From: Platanthera guangdongensis
Taxonomy: Eukaryota; Streptophyta; Magnoliopsida; Asparagales; Orchidaceae
Assembly (NCBI GenBank): GCA_039583875.1
Contig: CM077158.1
Coordinates: forward strand, 124,865,900 to 124,929,899
Reading direction: 5' to 3'
Length of the DNA stretch: 64,000 nt
Shown: piece by piece, positions 10,345 through 22,079 of the stretch
Layout: each line of letters begins with the position of its first letter
How positions within the stretch are numbered: position 1 is the first letter of the stretch
Notes under the pieces: model-generated
Database searches by the model: none
Seen by the model: only the letters and a program-made list of their open reading frames with translations
Told to the model about the DNA's origin: nothing
Translations under genes and position numbers: made by a program

Positions 10345-11241
10345 GAATCAGATCATCGAATCAACGAGAGAATTCCTTGTCTATGTTTTCTGAAAACGAA
10401 AGTGCGGCTGAACGTCATCTTCTTCCTCGCCATTTTCGTCGAGCCTGAAGAAGTTGTTCTGTATAGAGAACCATGTTGCGAAAGAGATAGCTGAAGCAAT
10501 CCCCATCTGCATCAGCAGGATCTGAAGCTAGCAGACGTACAAGTTCTGCAGGAAAAAGGGAAGCTGGTTGAAGGGAGATTCAACTTCCTACATATTGTCT
10601 TCAACAGCAATATCTTGGATCTGATATCTGCTCAGTCCAAGAATAAGTTGACACGGAGCTTGCTCTGGTGTCTAAACATCACATTCTTTATTTCTATTTT
10701 CTGTAAAGATTCTTAGTGAATCAGGAGTTATAAGCCTGTTCTATAATGGCTGAGGTATTAGTGACCTGTGAGTTTGGCTTTGTGCCGGGTGATAGGTCTT
10801 TGTGACCTGGGTTGGCTTAGTGCCTAAGTTGTTGGTCTGTGTGACCTGTGTGTGGTCCTACGGGATCAGTGCTATAAGCTGTCAAGAAGCTGAGTTCTGG
10901 AAGGAGAGCCAAATCTAACACACTGTTAGATTGGTGGAGAGGGATAGTTGATGTACCCAAGATTGGGGAACCTCTATAAATCTATTGTGTCGTTTGTGAA
11001 TGTTCTTGAAAGCTAATCTAATCTACTCTAATCAACAGATACAATAATCTAATAAACATATTAGAATAGTTTAATAGTGACAAAAACCTATTCACCCCCT
11101 CTAGGTGTAATGCTAGCCTTAAAAACAAGACTTTCACTCCTTGATGGTTCCTCCCCCCCGGGGAAGACCGCTTCCTTGCCCTTGGGTAGGGCCTTCTTGC
11201 TACCTCCAATCCAACTAGTGATATGCCGGCGCCCTCAGCTC

Positions 11242-12262
11242 CTACCTCCTTCTCCCTTCTTGCTGTCTTCCCCCTTCTGGTTCTCTTATCTCGACCTCCG
11301 TCAACCTTGCCAGTTTTTTAACGAAGGTCAGGTTTGCCGCCTCCATCGCTATCTCTTTCGCGGCCTTCTCAATCAGCCCTTCAAATGACAGTGGCGCCTT
11401 CCGAGTTAGTCTCATCTTGAAGAAGCCTTCCCGTAGTCCAATGGTGAAGGCCATCTGGAGAGCAAATCTAAGCACCTCCTGAATATCCAAAATCTCTTCC
11501 TGGAACCTGTCTACATACTGGGTAAGGACTCAACCGCCCTCTGCCGGATAAGAATAATCGACTCGGGATTCTTCTTCCTTTTCTTTGAGGTTGACAAATG
11601 CAACTAGAAGCTTTTACTTGATCTTCAGAACTATATATCGACCCTGTTTGGAGTTGATGAAACAAGTCCCTAGCTTTATCCTTCAAGGTGATGGTGAAAA
11701 GATAGCACTTGAATGCATTCGTCATCGGCCAGATGGAGACCGCATCTTCGAACCATTGCAGGTGCTGGAGAGGGTCGTCCTTTCCCACATAGTAGTTCAT
11801 TTCGGGCTCCCTTAACCATTCTAGGATTGGAGCTGAAAGGATCAACTCGCAGAACAGGGACCATCACGCCAAGGGTCTCGCCGCCCCCACTTGCGCAACG
11901 ATATCTCCTAGCGAGACGACACTCGCTGGGCTAGGGAACAACTCCCTACCTGCTAGGTCTCGCCTGCCTCCTTCTATCAGCACTTCCTTTCCGGGTCGCC
12001 TCCCGGGGGCGTCCTCTCCAAATCTTGCCGAGACGAACTCATCCTACTGTGCGAGAATGGGCGCCTGAGGTAAAGGAGTCGAGAAGTCACCCTGCCGCGA
12101 GATCCCCTGTAACATGTCCATGATGTATTTGATGGATGCCATAAATTCCTCCCTTCCTACGAATCCTCCCGGGTTCTCAGCCCTGCCCCTGTCTCCTTCT
12201 CCATGCCTTCCCTCCATGAGGTAGTTCAAGATTCTTCTGTGTAGGTTGCGGTCCACGCTCAC
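11242..12262 (-). pseudogene. Tat-type retrotransposon Gag remnant (G)
   Basis: Three pieces in different frames together resemble a Ty3/gypsy Tat-lineage Gag. The N-terminal part is 12262-12044. The central capsid region is 11845-11600, with DPLQHLQWFEDAVS and the helix around FTITLKDKARDLFHQL. The C-terminal capsid part is 11490-11242, with AFTIGLREGFFKMRL followed by a basic tail. Stops and at least one frameshift near 11500 separate them. No zinc knuckle, protease or polymerase follows; sequence of a different kind (copia H) begins by 11107, so G is truncated. Confidence 0.7.
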
Positions 12263-12912
12263 TGCACTAAAAATGTTGAAGCCAGTTACCCGGATTTGCC
12301 TAGAGTTCAGACCTAAGGTTGCAGCTCATACCTACTCTTCCAAAACCCACCCTCTCAATGCGAGTCTTGGAATTATAAACAAACCATGGGCTTTAGCTCG
12401 GAGGTCCCACCATTCACCCAGAAGAATTAGAAGTTCTTCCACTCCCTAACCAGTGTTGAGCTAGGTGCCTTGGAGGGAGAAGATAGAAGGGGGTCCAAAC
12501 TCCCTCGTCAAGGCACCTTATCAGTCTATTTATATGCTTCTAAGTTTGACTTGCCAATAACCAAACTAAACCGACCTAAAATTACAAAAATACCCGGGGT
12601 TAAGTTTGCCAACAGCCAAACTCCGCCGTTCTGAAGGGTTATATGCAGACCACAAAGGGCAAAAGGGTAAAATTACCTGGGGTAAAACAGTAAAATCCCC
12701 CCTTTGGGGTAAGAAAGTAAAAACAACTTTTTCTCATATGGCGAGTGAGAAAATAACGACGGGCGGGACGAGCCTATCTGGTCGTCTCACGTATCCTCCG
12801 CCCTGCGAGAGGCGTCTCTCCACAAAAGGCTAGCACGCGACGCGAGGGCTGTCTCGCCTACTCCGCTGCTCCAGTCTCGCCCATGATTTTTTGTATTTTT
12901 AAAGTACCAGCG
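12263..12912 (-). repeat. 5' leader and LTR promoter part of element G
   Basis: On the minus strand a TATAAATA at 12534-12527 lies some 265 bases upstream of the gag fragment, followed by a leader. Upstream (12700-12900) is GC-rich sequence with repeated CGAGAC/GTCTCG motifs. The stretch is cut at 12912 by element B and continues at 27306. LTR boundaries are not determined. Confidence 0.5.
12908..12912. repeat. Target-site duplication (left) of element B
   Basis: CAGCG here equals CAGCG at 27301-27305, directly flanking the TGTAAC...TTACA ends of element B. Confidence 0.93.
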
Positions 12913-14415
12913 TGTAACACCCCTATCCGTCGCATATCATATAGCAGTAGGTCCGGCCGGGGCCCTACGCCATATACCACAGACAGACCGGGTGGTTACT
13001 CAATGGAAACCATCCAACCAATCCAACGTCCTACACAGAGCATTCTAGCGGAAGCAATTTAAAATTGTTGCATTAATAAAGAACCCAACACTAGCATGAA
13101 TGTCCACTAATACGCCAAAAGGAATGAAGTACAAATACACAAGTAAAAGCCTTATAGCCTTACAATTGTTTTCCTCAAATTACATGTTTTCAAACCTCGG
13201 CACGCAGGCCGGCCATACATGAATAAAAGAAAACACTCAAAAATTAGGCCTTAGAGGGCCGGCTCAGCAACTTGGGCTTTAGCCCGCTATTTACCTCTCG
13301 TCTCCGCAGCACCTGCAAGCACAATCCACCGCAACAGTGGCAAACCAAAGCAACGGTCAGCAATGCTGACCAAATTATAACCATCCCGCCCCTAATTCGG
13401 GGCGGTGATGCTCCTTCCCTACAGTTTATTAGCATAACCAAGCAATATATATATACATTGCATCACAGGCGTTGGCACGCACAGCCACATGCCCCGTGCA
13501 CTCAGGGCACATTCTCGGTGAACCGGTCAATGTCACGTCAATTTAAGACATAGACACCCCGGTCTCACCACTGCCACTTTGACGGCCAAATAATGAGCAT
13601 TTTGTCTTCCCGGCATGGGTTACGTCAATTTAAGCCATAGACCGCCGAAGACCCTCATCTATGCCAACGGCTCACACCGAACGACATAGAGCGGGTACGG
13701 TTCCGTCTAACTCGTGCTCACATCGCAACAACAAATTAAGCCATATGCGCGGGTCAAACTTCTCCTGAGTCCCGTTTCCGTTACACACTTCACATAACCC
13801 AGTCATGTTCAGGTTAGGACCCAGGCCACCATGATGGCAGAACCACGCGTCCGCCTAGTTTTCCGCGTGCACCTTGGAGTTAATCCCCAAGGCTCCCTAT
13901 TACAATCTACCTCGTAGAAAACCCGAAAAACAAACATTCGCACGGAGTCTTCTCCCGCCATTTATGCAATGCAACATCACCGATCCAGACCAACTTGTCC
14001 GGGTAGGCTTCACACATCATGCCTATATTCGTTCTTGATTACGGACTCTACATGTACACAACGAGGACTATTCATATCTACCCTAAGGAACGCCTCAAAC
14101 TCACCGCAAACTTGCGAGAGCGGGCATCCCTATGCAAAAGAAGTAGAGCTTCACATGCTCAAGTAGAGAATCGTTACCCTAGCATTCTTCCTTGGCGCCA
14201 TGGAAATGTAAGCGGATGAAAAGCACCGCACTCTCTTTGCCTCCGTAGATCCGAAGTCGGTTCGCGATTTGGAGCTCCGAAGCTTCGCCGGTGACCGGAT
14301 CTAGGCTTCTTCTTCCTCCTTTGCTCTCCCCTCTCTCTTGACTTAGAAAGAGAACCACTCAAGTGAAATGAGGGTTTCAAAGGCCCAATCCCGGGTATAT
14401 CCCAGTAGGAATAAC
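12913..14415 (-). repeat. 3' LTR of element B, distal segment
   Basis: This is the R/U5 side of the left LTR, starting TGTAACACCCCTATCCG on the plus strand. It continues at 20841 after the nested TR-GAG copy 2. Both parts together make 2199 bp, close to the 2154 bp of element A's LTR. Confidence 0.92.
14411..14415. repeat. Target-site duplication (left) of TR-GAG copy 2
   Basis: ATAAC here equals ATAAC at 20836-20840, flanking the TGATG...CATCA ends exactly. Confidence 0.95.
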
Positions 14416-15983
14416 TGATGCTATAAGATCACGACAGTGAACCGGTCGCACAAGTAATATAAAATGGGGGCTTTCCCAAGTATCGATCTCACAAGGAACA
14501 CAGTAAGGTGGAGTTAATTTCGAGGAGGACTTGAGATTGAAGTCCTTAGGGTCGGCGGTAACGATGGGGGCTTTGATATTGCGGACAAAGAAAATAAAAC
14601 ACTATCAACTACTCCTATGCAACACTGCTATGCGATGCTTCGCCAGGCGGGATGGAAGACTAGTCGGGCCGCTATGCACCGAATCACTAGGTGGATGGGC
14701 GAGTAGGCTTGTGGATGAGGTGGTTAGAACGGCGGAATTAGGGTCGTGAGCACCTCTTCGCTACGCACGCCACTAGCAATTGCTAGTGCGGCAAGGGTGG
14801 ATGGTGGTGGATGGAATATGGCGCAACTCAAGCATATAACGAAAACATACAAAATCACATAGACATGATTGTATAAAATCGTTTTACAAACTAAGCATAC
14901 TTCATCTATATAAATAAAGTTAAACACCAATATTCAACAATAAAGGAAGAACATGTCAAGAGATCGACCGAATCCGAAGTCTTGCTGAGGATTCACGGTT
15001 GGAATCGTCGGGTTGTCATTCCGCGTCCAATATCGGTCCTCAACTGCGTCCGGGATAGAGAAGGCTGTCACCACCTTCCAATGGCCCGTCTTCTTCGTCT
15101 CACGATAGCAGACGAAGTTTGCTAGCTTTCCTTTGCTTGATGGCTATGGCGTCAAACCCTACTTAAAGCTCACGGATGAAGGAGAAGGCCGAGAGGAAGC
15201 TCCGGCTCGGATTTGGCGGTGAAAGCTTGCCCGGAGCACCTCCCTAGGGTGGAAGATGAAGGAGGACGGCGGAATCCCTCCTCGGAGATGAAAACGGCGG
15301 AGGAAATGGGCGATCCCGAATTATGGCGGAACCTGCACTATTTATACAAAAGCAGAAATGAACAATGCGCACGATCACAGGCGCACGACCAGTGGTCGTG
15401 CGCACTATATCCTGTGCTCGTGCGCACTGGCATGGAATATCAGGAAGAAGAACTGGGATAATGCGCACGAGTAGTGGCGCACGACCAGTCGTCGTGCGCA
15501 CTAAGTCCAATGATCGTGCGATTACCCAGACAGGACTCCAGAAAAGAGGAATCAATGCACACGATCAGTGGCGCACGACCGGTGGTCATGCGCAATATGT
15601 CCAGTGGTCGTGCGCTTACCCCAGGCTGATTCTAGAAAACGTAGAGTAGTGCGCACTATCAGGGGCCCACGACCAGTGGTCGTGCGCATTAGATCCCATG
15701 ATCGTGCGCAGTATTCCTGTTTCACAACCATCCCGGAACACGCACACGACCCCTGTACCGAAAGGAAAAAAAATCACTAATCTGTACAGACATTCCAGAC
15801 AATCACAAAAGGGAGTACAAACAATAAACATAATAAAATACACAACCATGGGAATAAATGTGCACTTCCTATGGAAATAAAGATTAAAGGAAATAGGAAC
15901 GATAAATAACTAAAAGTGAAGTGCAACTGCGTGAAAACTAGCCCAGATGAGTCCGAAAATAGGTATAAAAAGTGGACTCATCA
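14416..15983 (-). repeat. 3' LTR of TR-GAG copy 2
   Basis: This 1568-bp LTR on the plus strand reads TGATGCTATAAG...GACTCATCA. It aligns with 19266-20835 with few visible differences, which suggests a fairly recent insertion. The TATA box on the minus strand is at 15346-15339. Confidence 0.95.
15365..15700 (-). repeat. Palindrome array, left LTR of TR-GAG copy 2
   Basis: There are four palindromes near 15381, 15477, 15573 and 15668, spaced about 95 bp. The first (15381-15403) is a perfect 23-bp symmetry around GCACGACCAGTGGTCGTGC; the others carry one or two mismatches. Confidence 0.9.
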
Positions 15984-17781
15984 CACCCCCAGACTTAACT
16001 GTTTGCGCGTCCCGAGCAAACAAAATCTAAGCAGAAAGGGTAAAATACTAGTTAACAAAGAAATTGCGATACGAAGTACCATGCGAAGTCGGATGCTCGC
16101 GCGCGCAAAAATATTATAGAAGAAATTTCTAAGTATACAAAATAGTTTATACTTTTCACAATGCGTATTAAAATTTTATTATTACTCAAAAATAGAATCA
16201 CGGTGAATCATCCGGTCACGCGTAGGGAGAAAGTAGACTAATCGCTAGGCGAGCATTGCCGAAGATCGGGGCTCCGGATAACCTCCAAAGGAATCCACCA
16301 ATGTTGGTGACCATATGCTTGCCCTTTCGCATTCTCTCCACAGCACTGGTTTGGTTCACACACGAATCAGTAGGACTTTAGGTGAAGAAATAGGGATTGG
16401 GTTTAGGAGAGGTAAACAAAGATAAACAGGAAGGCTATTCACCTAACCCAAATGAGCTAACAAAGAAATAATCCATCAGCTAACCAAAATAAATGCGGGT
16501 ACACCACACCCCCAAACTTAACTTTTAACATATGGCTGTGTGCACCGCCTACTCCAAATATAATCACATTTCCAAAATGATTTTCAATGAAAACTTCTTC
16601 TTTTCATTTTTTTTCTTTTTCTTTTTCTTTACAAATATTTTTTTCTTTTTCTTTTTCTTCATTTTATTTTCACAATTCAGCAAATATAACATTTGAGCAC
16701 ATCCACATAATCACAAGTAAAATCACCACATCACATCCCAACATTAAAATGTAAACACTAAAGCTCAACTTGGGTGTGCGACTAGGATTGGCTTTGAGGC
16801 TTTGGTGAAATAAAGGTAGAGCTGAATCAAAAGAATGGGTAGGCACAACGGGGCTAGCGAGGATAAGACGTTAGGAATGGTACAAAGCTCAACCGGGCCA
16901 ATATGATGGCCTACATCACGCTCATGCATGACTAACCTATACCCATGCTTCAAGAATAGCTTGGGGCAAGTTCTTAGCCAATGAGAAAGACTATCCCTCC
17001 TCCCGACTCGAGCAATACGAACCTAACGGCCGTCTACACACATCCCTAAGCTACCGTTTGATTCATACCGGATTCACCAACTTTTGAGTAGAATAAAAAG
17101 TTTTTACACAAATAGAAAGATATAAAACTATAAGCATACAGAAAAATTAAATCTACTCCAATTTCTACACGAGACGAGAACAGTTGACTAGAAACACAAC
17201 AAGGCCAACATTTTACTCCGTCTCACAATCCTAAGCCAGCACCATAATTTTCCCAAATCTAACGAAGAAATGAGTTTAACTTGCAGCACGCAAAAAGCTA
17301 AGCACTCGCTCATGTGGGTGCAGTGGTGTGTGATGCAATGAACTAAGCAAAATAAAATAATAAAAGCTTCTAGTATGCATATGAGATGTGTAGGTGCAAT
17401 AGGTAACAGATCTCTACCCCAGACTTAAACTAAGCAAAATAGCATAAAATAGAGAAATTAAAATCATAAAAAGCTAAGGGAAGAGGTTACCCAATGCTCA
17501 GCTTGTGAGCATACCAGAAGACGCGTGGAAACCTGAAGCAGGCCCACCATACGAAGAATCAGAACCCCGCCAATGCGATTTGCTAAGAATACCTGCAGGG
17601 GTGAGCTCCGCAAAAACAAAACAAAATATACAAAAAGAAATGCTAAAACTAAAATAGACAAGAAAAATAAAATGCAGAAAATGAAAGATAAGTACTGGGG
17701 TTACTATCATCCCAGCACGACTTATTCGGAAACGAAAAGGTTCTAGATAATGGTCCTATGAAATAAAAAGTGCACAGGTAA
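15984..17781 (-). other. Non-coding interior of TR-GAG copy 2
   Basis: The polypurine tract (complement of CACCCCCAGACT, 15984-15995) is followed by DNA homologous to 1319-2835 of copy 1, including a T-rich tract at 16590-16680. Bases 17575-17781 are the part of the segment absent from copy 1 that lies beyond the gag stop. I see no gene. Confidence 0.7.
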
Positions 17782-19029
17782 CTAGCCTAATATCCGTTTC
17801 GGTAACGGGTACCGATACGGTGATAGAGCAGTTACCCCTCTACCTAAATAATAATACCTGCCCAACACAGGTAGAGGAAATAGGAAATAAGAAGAGGAGG
17901 AGCACTGGTCCTCGCTCATCTTATCACAAAAGAAATCCTTGCCTAGCATGGTATCGTCTACAGGGAGTCTGCAGGAGGAGAAAGCGATGAATGGAGCTCC
18001 CTCAACAGAGGAGGAATCAACCTCCTCGCAAAAGAGGATGCTATCATCCATGACTCGAGCTGAAAGCTCCAAGTCCTCCTGAAGGTCCTGCAGAGACTCA
18101 ACCCGCACAGGCTCAGATACAGAAATGGGATCAAGAAATAAAGGAGATGAATAACTAAAAGAATCAGAAAATGGGAGAGTGATACCGGTATCACTCTCAG
18201 CAGGATCCAAGCAGAGATCACTGTCGGTGTCATATGAGTCATACCGAGGGGAATCCGAGAACTCAAGGTCCACGGTGGTAGGAGGAACGACCTCATCCAA
18301 TAAGGAGGTGCAAACCTCTGCATCGGAAGGAGGGTATTCCTCATCCCACCGGGGTGCGTAAAAGTGTTATGAAGATCCACCTTCTCCGTCGGAGATAGAG
18401 GAATTATCATCCCACTTTGGCGCAACCTCGGGCACCGAATCATCCACAAATACGTCATCAGCAACCGACTCACACAAAAAAGGAGTCGCACAATCCGACA
18501 AAAATTGCGGAGGGGCAAGGCTGCTCTCAAAATCAAGCACTGAATGAGCAGGCCCCATCACAAAATCATTCGCTGACGCCACCCCGTCGATGATCGGAAC
18601 AATCTCATCGTCCCATACAGGAGCGCCCATGAGTTCCTGCTCCTCTTTTTGTTGGCTAACACCAGAGTGATCATCATCACTCGAGGAAAGCTCGTAAAAA
18701 GGGATCGAGGGACCCATGAAAGAGCTGTATGCGGCCAGAGATTCTTCAGTAATCTCAACGGGTAAAGAATGAGCAAAGTGCGTTATATCAGTGTATGGGC
18801 CAGGAAACACCCTGGTAGGCCTGTCCACAACAGTCTTCCGCGAACGGGAGGTTGTTGTGCACACGCCCTCAGAGGGAGAAGACTTGCACAAACGAGGGCA
18901 ATCCTTCAACATGTGGCCCACACCTTGACATAACAAACACCAAATGCAATGCTCGACATTCATAACAGCAATGGCATCGATGGATCGGCGCAAAGTGTCA
19001 AGGATACGACACTCAGCATCAGGATCCAT
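17782..19029 (-). pseudogene. Gag-like zinc-knuckle protein of TR-GAG copy 2, one premature stop
   Basis: The gene starts at the ATG at 19029 (MDPDAECRIL) and carries the CCHC knuckle CLLCQGVGHMLKDC near residue 35. A single base change makes a TAA at 18369-18367 where copy 1 reads Glu (GSSEH). The frame otherwise continues to 17782, giving about 415 codons in all. The C-terminal 110 or so residues (around ESLQDLQEDLELSARVMDD, ending PKRILG) are absent from copy 1 and probably represent the ancestral protein end. The protein is acidic, as in copy 1. Function beyond Gag-like nucleic-acid binding is unknown. Confidence 0.78.
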
Positions 19030-19241
19030 CACAAACAAAAATAATTGCTGAAAAAGTGCTACACAGCTAAAATAAAAATAGCACGGATCTGCTATCTAAA
19101 TCAAAAATCAGAAAAGGGTAAAAAGAAATAAGCAAAATAAAAATTCTAATAACAAAAGCAAATAATAAAAAAAATGATATGCACAAATGGAAAAGGGCTT
19201 CAATCTATTATCTCCCTCTCCACAAACACACACGACTGTGT

Positions 19242-19259
19242 TTCCCGGCAACGGCGCCA
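19242..19259 (-). promoter_or_regulatory. Primer binding site of TR-GAG copy 2, tRNA-Asp type
   Basis: The plus strand reads TTCCCGGCAACGGCGCCA, the tRNA-Asp 3' end itself with one mismatch, six bases inside the 5' LTR edge at 19266. Confidence 0.9.
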
Positions 19260-19265
19260 AAAACT

Positions 19266-20835
19266 TGATGCTATAAGATCACGGCAGTGAACCGGTCGTA
19301 CAAGTAATATAAAATGGGGGCTTTCCCAAGTATCGATCTCACAAAGAACACGGTAAGGTGGAGTTAATTTCGAGGAGGACTTGAGATTGAAGTCCTTAGG
19401 GTCGGCGGTAACGATGGGGGCTTTGATATTGCGGACAAAGAAAATAAAACACTATCAACTACTCCTATGCAACGCCACTATGCGATGCTTCGACAGGCGG
19501 GATGGAAGACTAGTCGGGCCGCTATGCACCGAATCACTAGGTGGATGGGCGAGTAGGCTTCTGGATGAGGTGGTTAGAACGGCGGAATGAGGGTCGTGAG
19601 CACCTCTTCGCTACGCACACCACTAGCAATTGCTAGTGCGGCAAGGGTGGATGGTGGTGGATGGAATATGCCGCAACTCAATCATATAACGAAAACATAC
19701 AAAATCACATAGACATGATTGTATAAAATCGTTTTACACACTAAGCATACTTCATCAATATAAATAAAGTTAAACACCAATATTCAACAATACAGCAAGA
19801 ACAAGTCAAGAGATCGACCGAATCTGAAGTCTTGCTGAGGATTCACGGTTGGAATCGTCGGGTTGTCATTCCGCGTCCAAGCTCGATCCTCAACTGCGTC
19901 CGGGATAGAGAAGGGCTGTCACCACCTTCCAATGGCCCGTCTTCTTCGTCTCACGATAGCGGATGAAGTTTGCTAGCTTTCCTTTGCTTGATGGCTATGG
20001 CTTCAAACCCTACTTGAAGCTCACGGATGAAGGAGAAGGCCGAGAGGAAGCTCCGGCTCGGATTTGGCAGTGAAAGCTTGCCCGGAGCACCTCCCTAGGG
20101 TGGAAGATGAAGGAGGACGGCGGAATCCCTCCTCGGAGATGAAAACGGCGGAGGAAATGGGCGATCCCGAATTAGAGCGGAACCTGCACTATTTATACAA
20201 AAGCAGAAATGAACAATGCGCACGATCACAGGCGCACGACCAGTGGTCTTGTGCACTAAGTCCTGTGCTCGTGCGCACTGGCATGAAATATTAGGAAGAA
20301 GAACTGGGATAATGCGCACGAGTAGTGGCGCACGACCAGTGGTCGTGCGCACTAAGTCCAATGATCGTGCGATTACCCAGACAGGACTCCAGAAAAGAGG
20401 AATCAATGCACACGATCAGTGGCGCATGACCGGTGGTCGTACGCAATATGTCCAGTAGTCGTGCGCTTACCCCAGGCTGATTCTGGAAAACGTAGAGTAG
20501 TGTGTACTATCAGGGGCGCACGACCAGTGGTCGTGCGCATTAGATCCCATGATCGTGCGTAGTATTCCTATTTCACAACCATCCCGGAACACGCACACGT
20601 CTCCTGTACCGAAAGGAAAAACAAATCACTAATCTGTGCAGACATTCCAGACAATCACAAAAGGGAGTACAAACAATAAAAGTAACAAAATACACAACCA
20701 CGGGCATAAATGTGCACTTCCTATGGAAATAAAGATTAGATGAAATAGGAACGATAAAGAACTAAAAGTGAAGTGCAACCGCGTGAAAACTAGCCCAGAT
20801 GAGTCCGAAAATAGGTATAAAAAGTGGACTCATCA
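19266..20835 (-). repeat. 5' LTR of TR-GAG copy 2
   Basis: This 1570-bp LTR has ends TGATG...CATCA. The minus-strand TATAAATA is at 20197-20190, with the palindrome array upstream of it on that strand. Confidence 0.95.
20216..20560 (-). repeat. Palindrome array, right LTR of TR-GAG copy 2
   Basis: Four palindromes near 20231, 20327, 20421 and 20516 have the same spacing as in the other two LTRs. The second and fourth are perfect around GCACGACCAGTGGTCGTGC. Different members are perfect in each LTR. Confidence 0.9.
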
Positions 20836-20840
20836 ATAAC

Positions 20841-21536
20841 CCCCCAACCGCCGGATCCCAAAATAAGGAAATGAATGGCTACGATTCGTAGCTGAAAAGT
20901 AAAACCTGGGCCGAACACGGCCAGCGACACGCCCGTGTCCAGTGCTGTGTCCCTCATTTTCCGTCAAAATCAACGCGTTACGAAAATTACACGTGTCCCG
21001 ACACAACCATGTTTAACCTGACACGTCCGTGTTCCAACTGACAGGGCCGTATGGTTGGCCGTGTTCCCCCATCGACACAGCCCCGAAAACAACCCGAGAC
21101 TCACACGGGTCTTCGACACGCCCGTGTCCTATTGTACACGCCCGTGTCAAACCCAAACAAACCAGGTCTCCAGGCCGTGTTCACTGTCTTGACACTTCGT
21201 CGAGAGAAGTTCGTCGACCACCCGATACGGCCTTGGACACGCCCGTGTCCTAGGCCGTGTTCCCTGTCTCGACACTTCGTCGAGTGAAAATCGTCGACTT
21301 CCCTGGCAGATCGTCAACACGAGCTCGACACGCCCTGAGACACGCCCATGTCTCAGGCCGTGTTCGCTGCTCGACGATCGTCGAATCCAAAAATTCGTCG
21401 ACCTCACGGCCAAATCGTTGACTCGAGCCTGACACGCCTTGGGACATGCCCATGTCCCAGGCCGTGTGCCCCCTGCCAAATTCCATATTTGGCCCAAAAC
21501 GTCTCCCGTCGCTCTTTTGAGTTTCGGGGCGTTACA
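20841..21536 (-). repeat. 3' LTR of element B, proximal (U3) segment
   Basis: This continues the LTR interrupted at 14415 and ends GGGGCGTTACA at 21536. It contains the palindromic array described separately. The polypurine tract of B (complement of ACTCTCCCCCTCTTAAAAG) follows at 21537-21555. Confidence 0.92.
20890..21450 (-). repeat. GACACGCCCGTGTCC and CGTCGA repeats in the U3 of element B
   Basis: The self-complementary GGACACGCCCGTGTCC and variants recur about eight times, interleaved with CTTCGTCGAG and AATCGTCGAC. In the other LTR of B one copy (27202-27225) is a perfect hairpin with 11-bp arms CCTGGGACACG and CGTGTCCCAGG around two bases. Confidence 0.88.
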
Positions 21537-21597
21537 ACTCTCCCCCTCTTAAAAGAATTTCGTCCTCGTAATTACATAAAGGAAAGAAACATAAAAC

Positions 21598-22079
21598 TTA
21601 AATGGTCCCTGAGTGAAACAACTCCGGGTACTCCTCAAGCATAGTCTGCTCTCGCTCCCAAGAGAGCTCCACTCGACCGCAATTGTCCCAACGTACCTTG
21701 ACCATCCTGATATCTTTATTGCGTAGCCGCTTGACTTCCGAGGCTTTAATACGTACGAGCTTGACCTTCGCTGTCAACCCACTATCAACCGGCACTTGAT
21801 CGAACGTGATCACTTGCGTAGGCTCTTGCACCGCCTTCCGTAGCACCGATATATGGAATACATCATGTAGACCACTAAGCTCCACTGACAGCTTCAACCG
21901 GTACACTGCTTCACCAATCCGCTCCAGAACCTCAAACGGTCCAAGGTACCTCGGGCTTAGCTTCTTCAAGGGCCGCACCCGCGAGACACCCTTGAACGGC
22001 TTGATCTTCAAGTACACCCAATCGCCAACAGCAAACTCCATGTTCCTGTGCTTGGCATTATAGTACTTAGCATGTGGTC
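21598..22079 (-). pseudogene. Integrase C-terminus with chromodomain-like tail, element B
   Basis: The segment begins NMEFAVGDWVYLKI, has the RYLGPFEVLERIGEAVYRL fold of the integrase C-terminal domain, the LHDVFHISVLRK motif, and a tail with KDIRMVKVRWDN and ELSWEREQTMLEEYPELF. That tail is the diverged chromodomain of Tekay/Del elements, thought to guide integration to particular chromatin. The frame is shifted relative to the integrase core at about 22080. The stop is at 21598, 62 bases before the 3' LTR. Confidence 0.88.

Larger units (their letters stand above)
8377..11107 (+). mobile_element. SIRE-like copia 3' end and 3' LTR (H)
   Basis: No coding domain survives. The identification rests on the layout typical of SIRE-type copia ends: purine-rich 3' internal DNA (8500-8640), a polypurine-like AATAGGGGGAGTAAG (8668-8682), a long LTR with a TATA box at 10339, GTGACCTG-rich sequence after it, and the terminal phrase CCTATTCACCCCCTCTAGGTG (ending near 11107). 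The exact LTR start is not determined. It is joined on the left to fragment I and on the right to the Tat-type gag remnant G. Confidence 0.6.
14416..20835 (-). mobile_element. TR-GAG type non-autonomous LTR retrotransposon, copy 2 (complete)
   Basis: This 6420-bp element has two LTRs of 1568 and 1570 bp, perfect ATAAC target duplications, a tRNA-Asp primer site, one gag-like gene and no pol. It is the full-length reference for copy 1, from which it differs by opposite orientation and by retaining 560 bp after the gag acidic region. It sits inside the 3' LTR of Tekay element B, so it inserted after B did. Confidence 0.95.

Noticed and set aside
18135..18145. Idea that the 560 bp absent from copy 1 is a spliced intron
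   Set aside because: The borders are TTGATC and TCGC, not GT...AG, and the segment encodes the continuous Gag C-terminus in copy 2.
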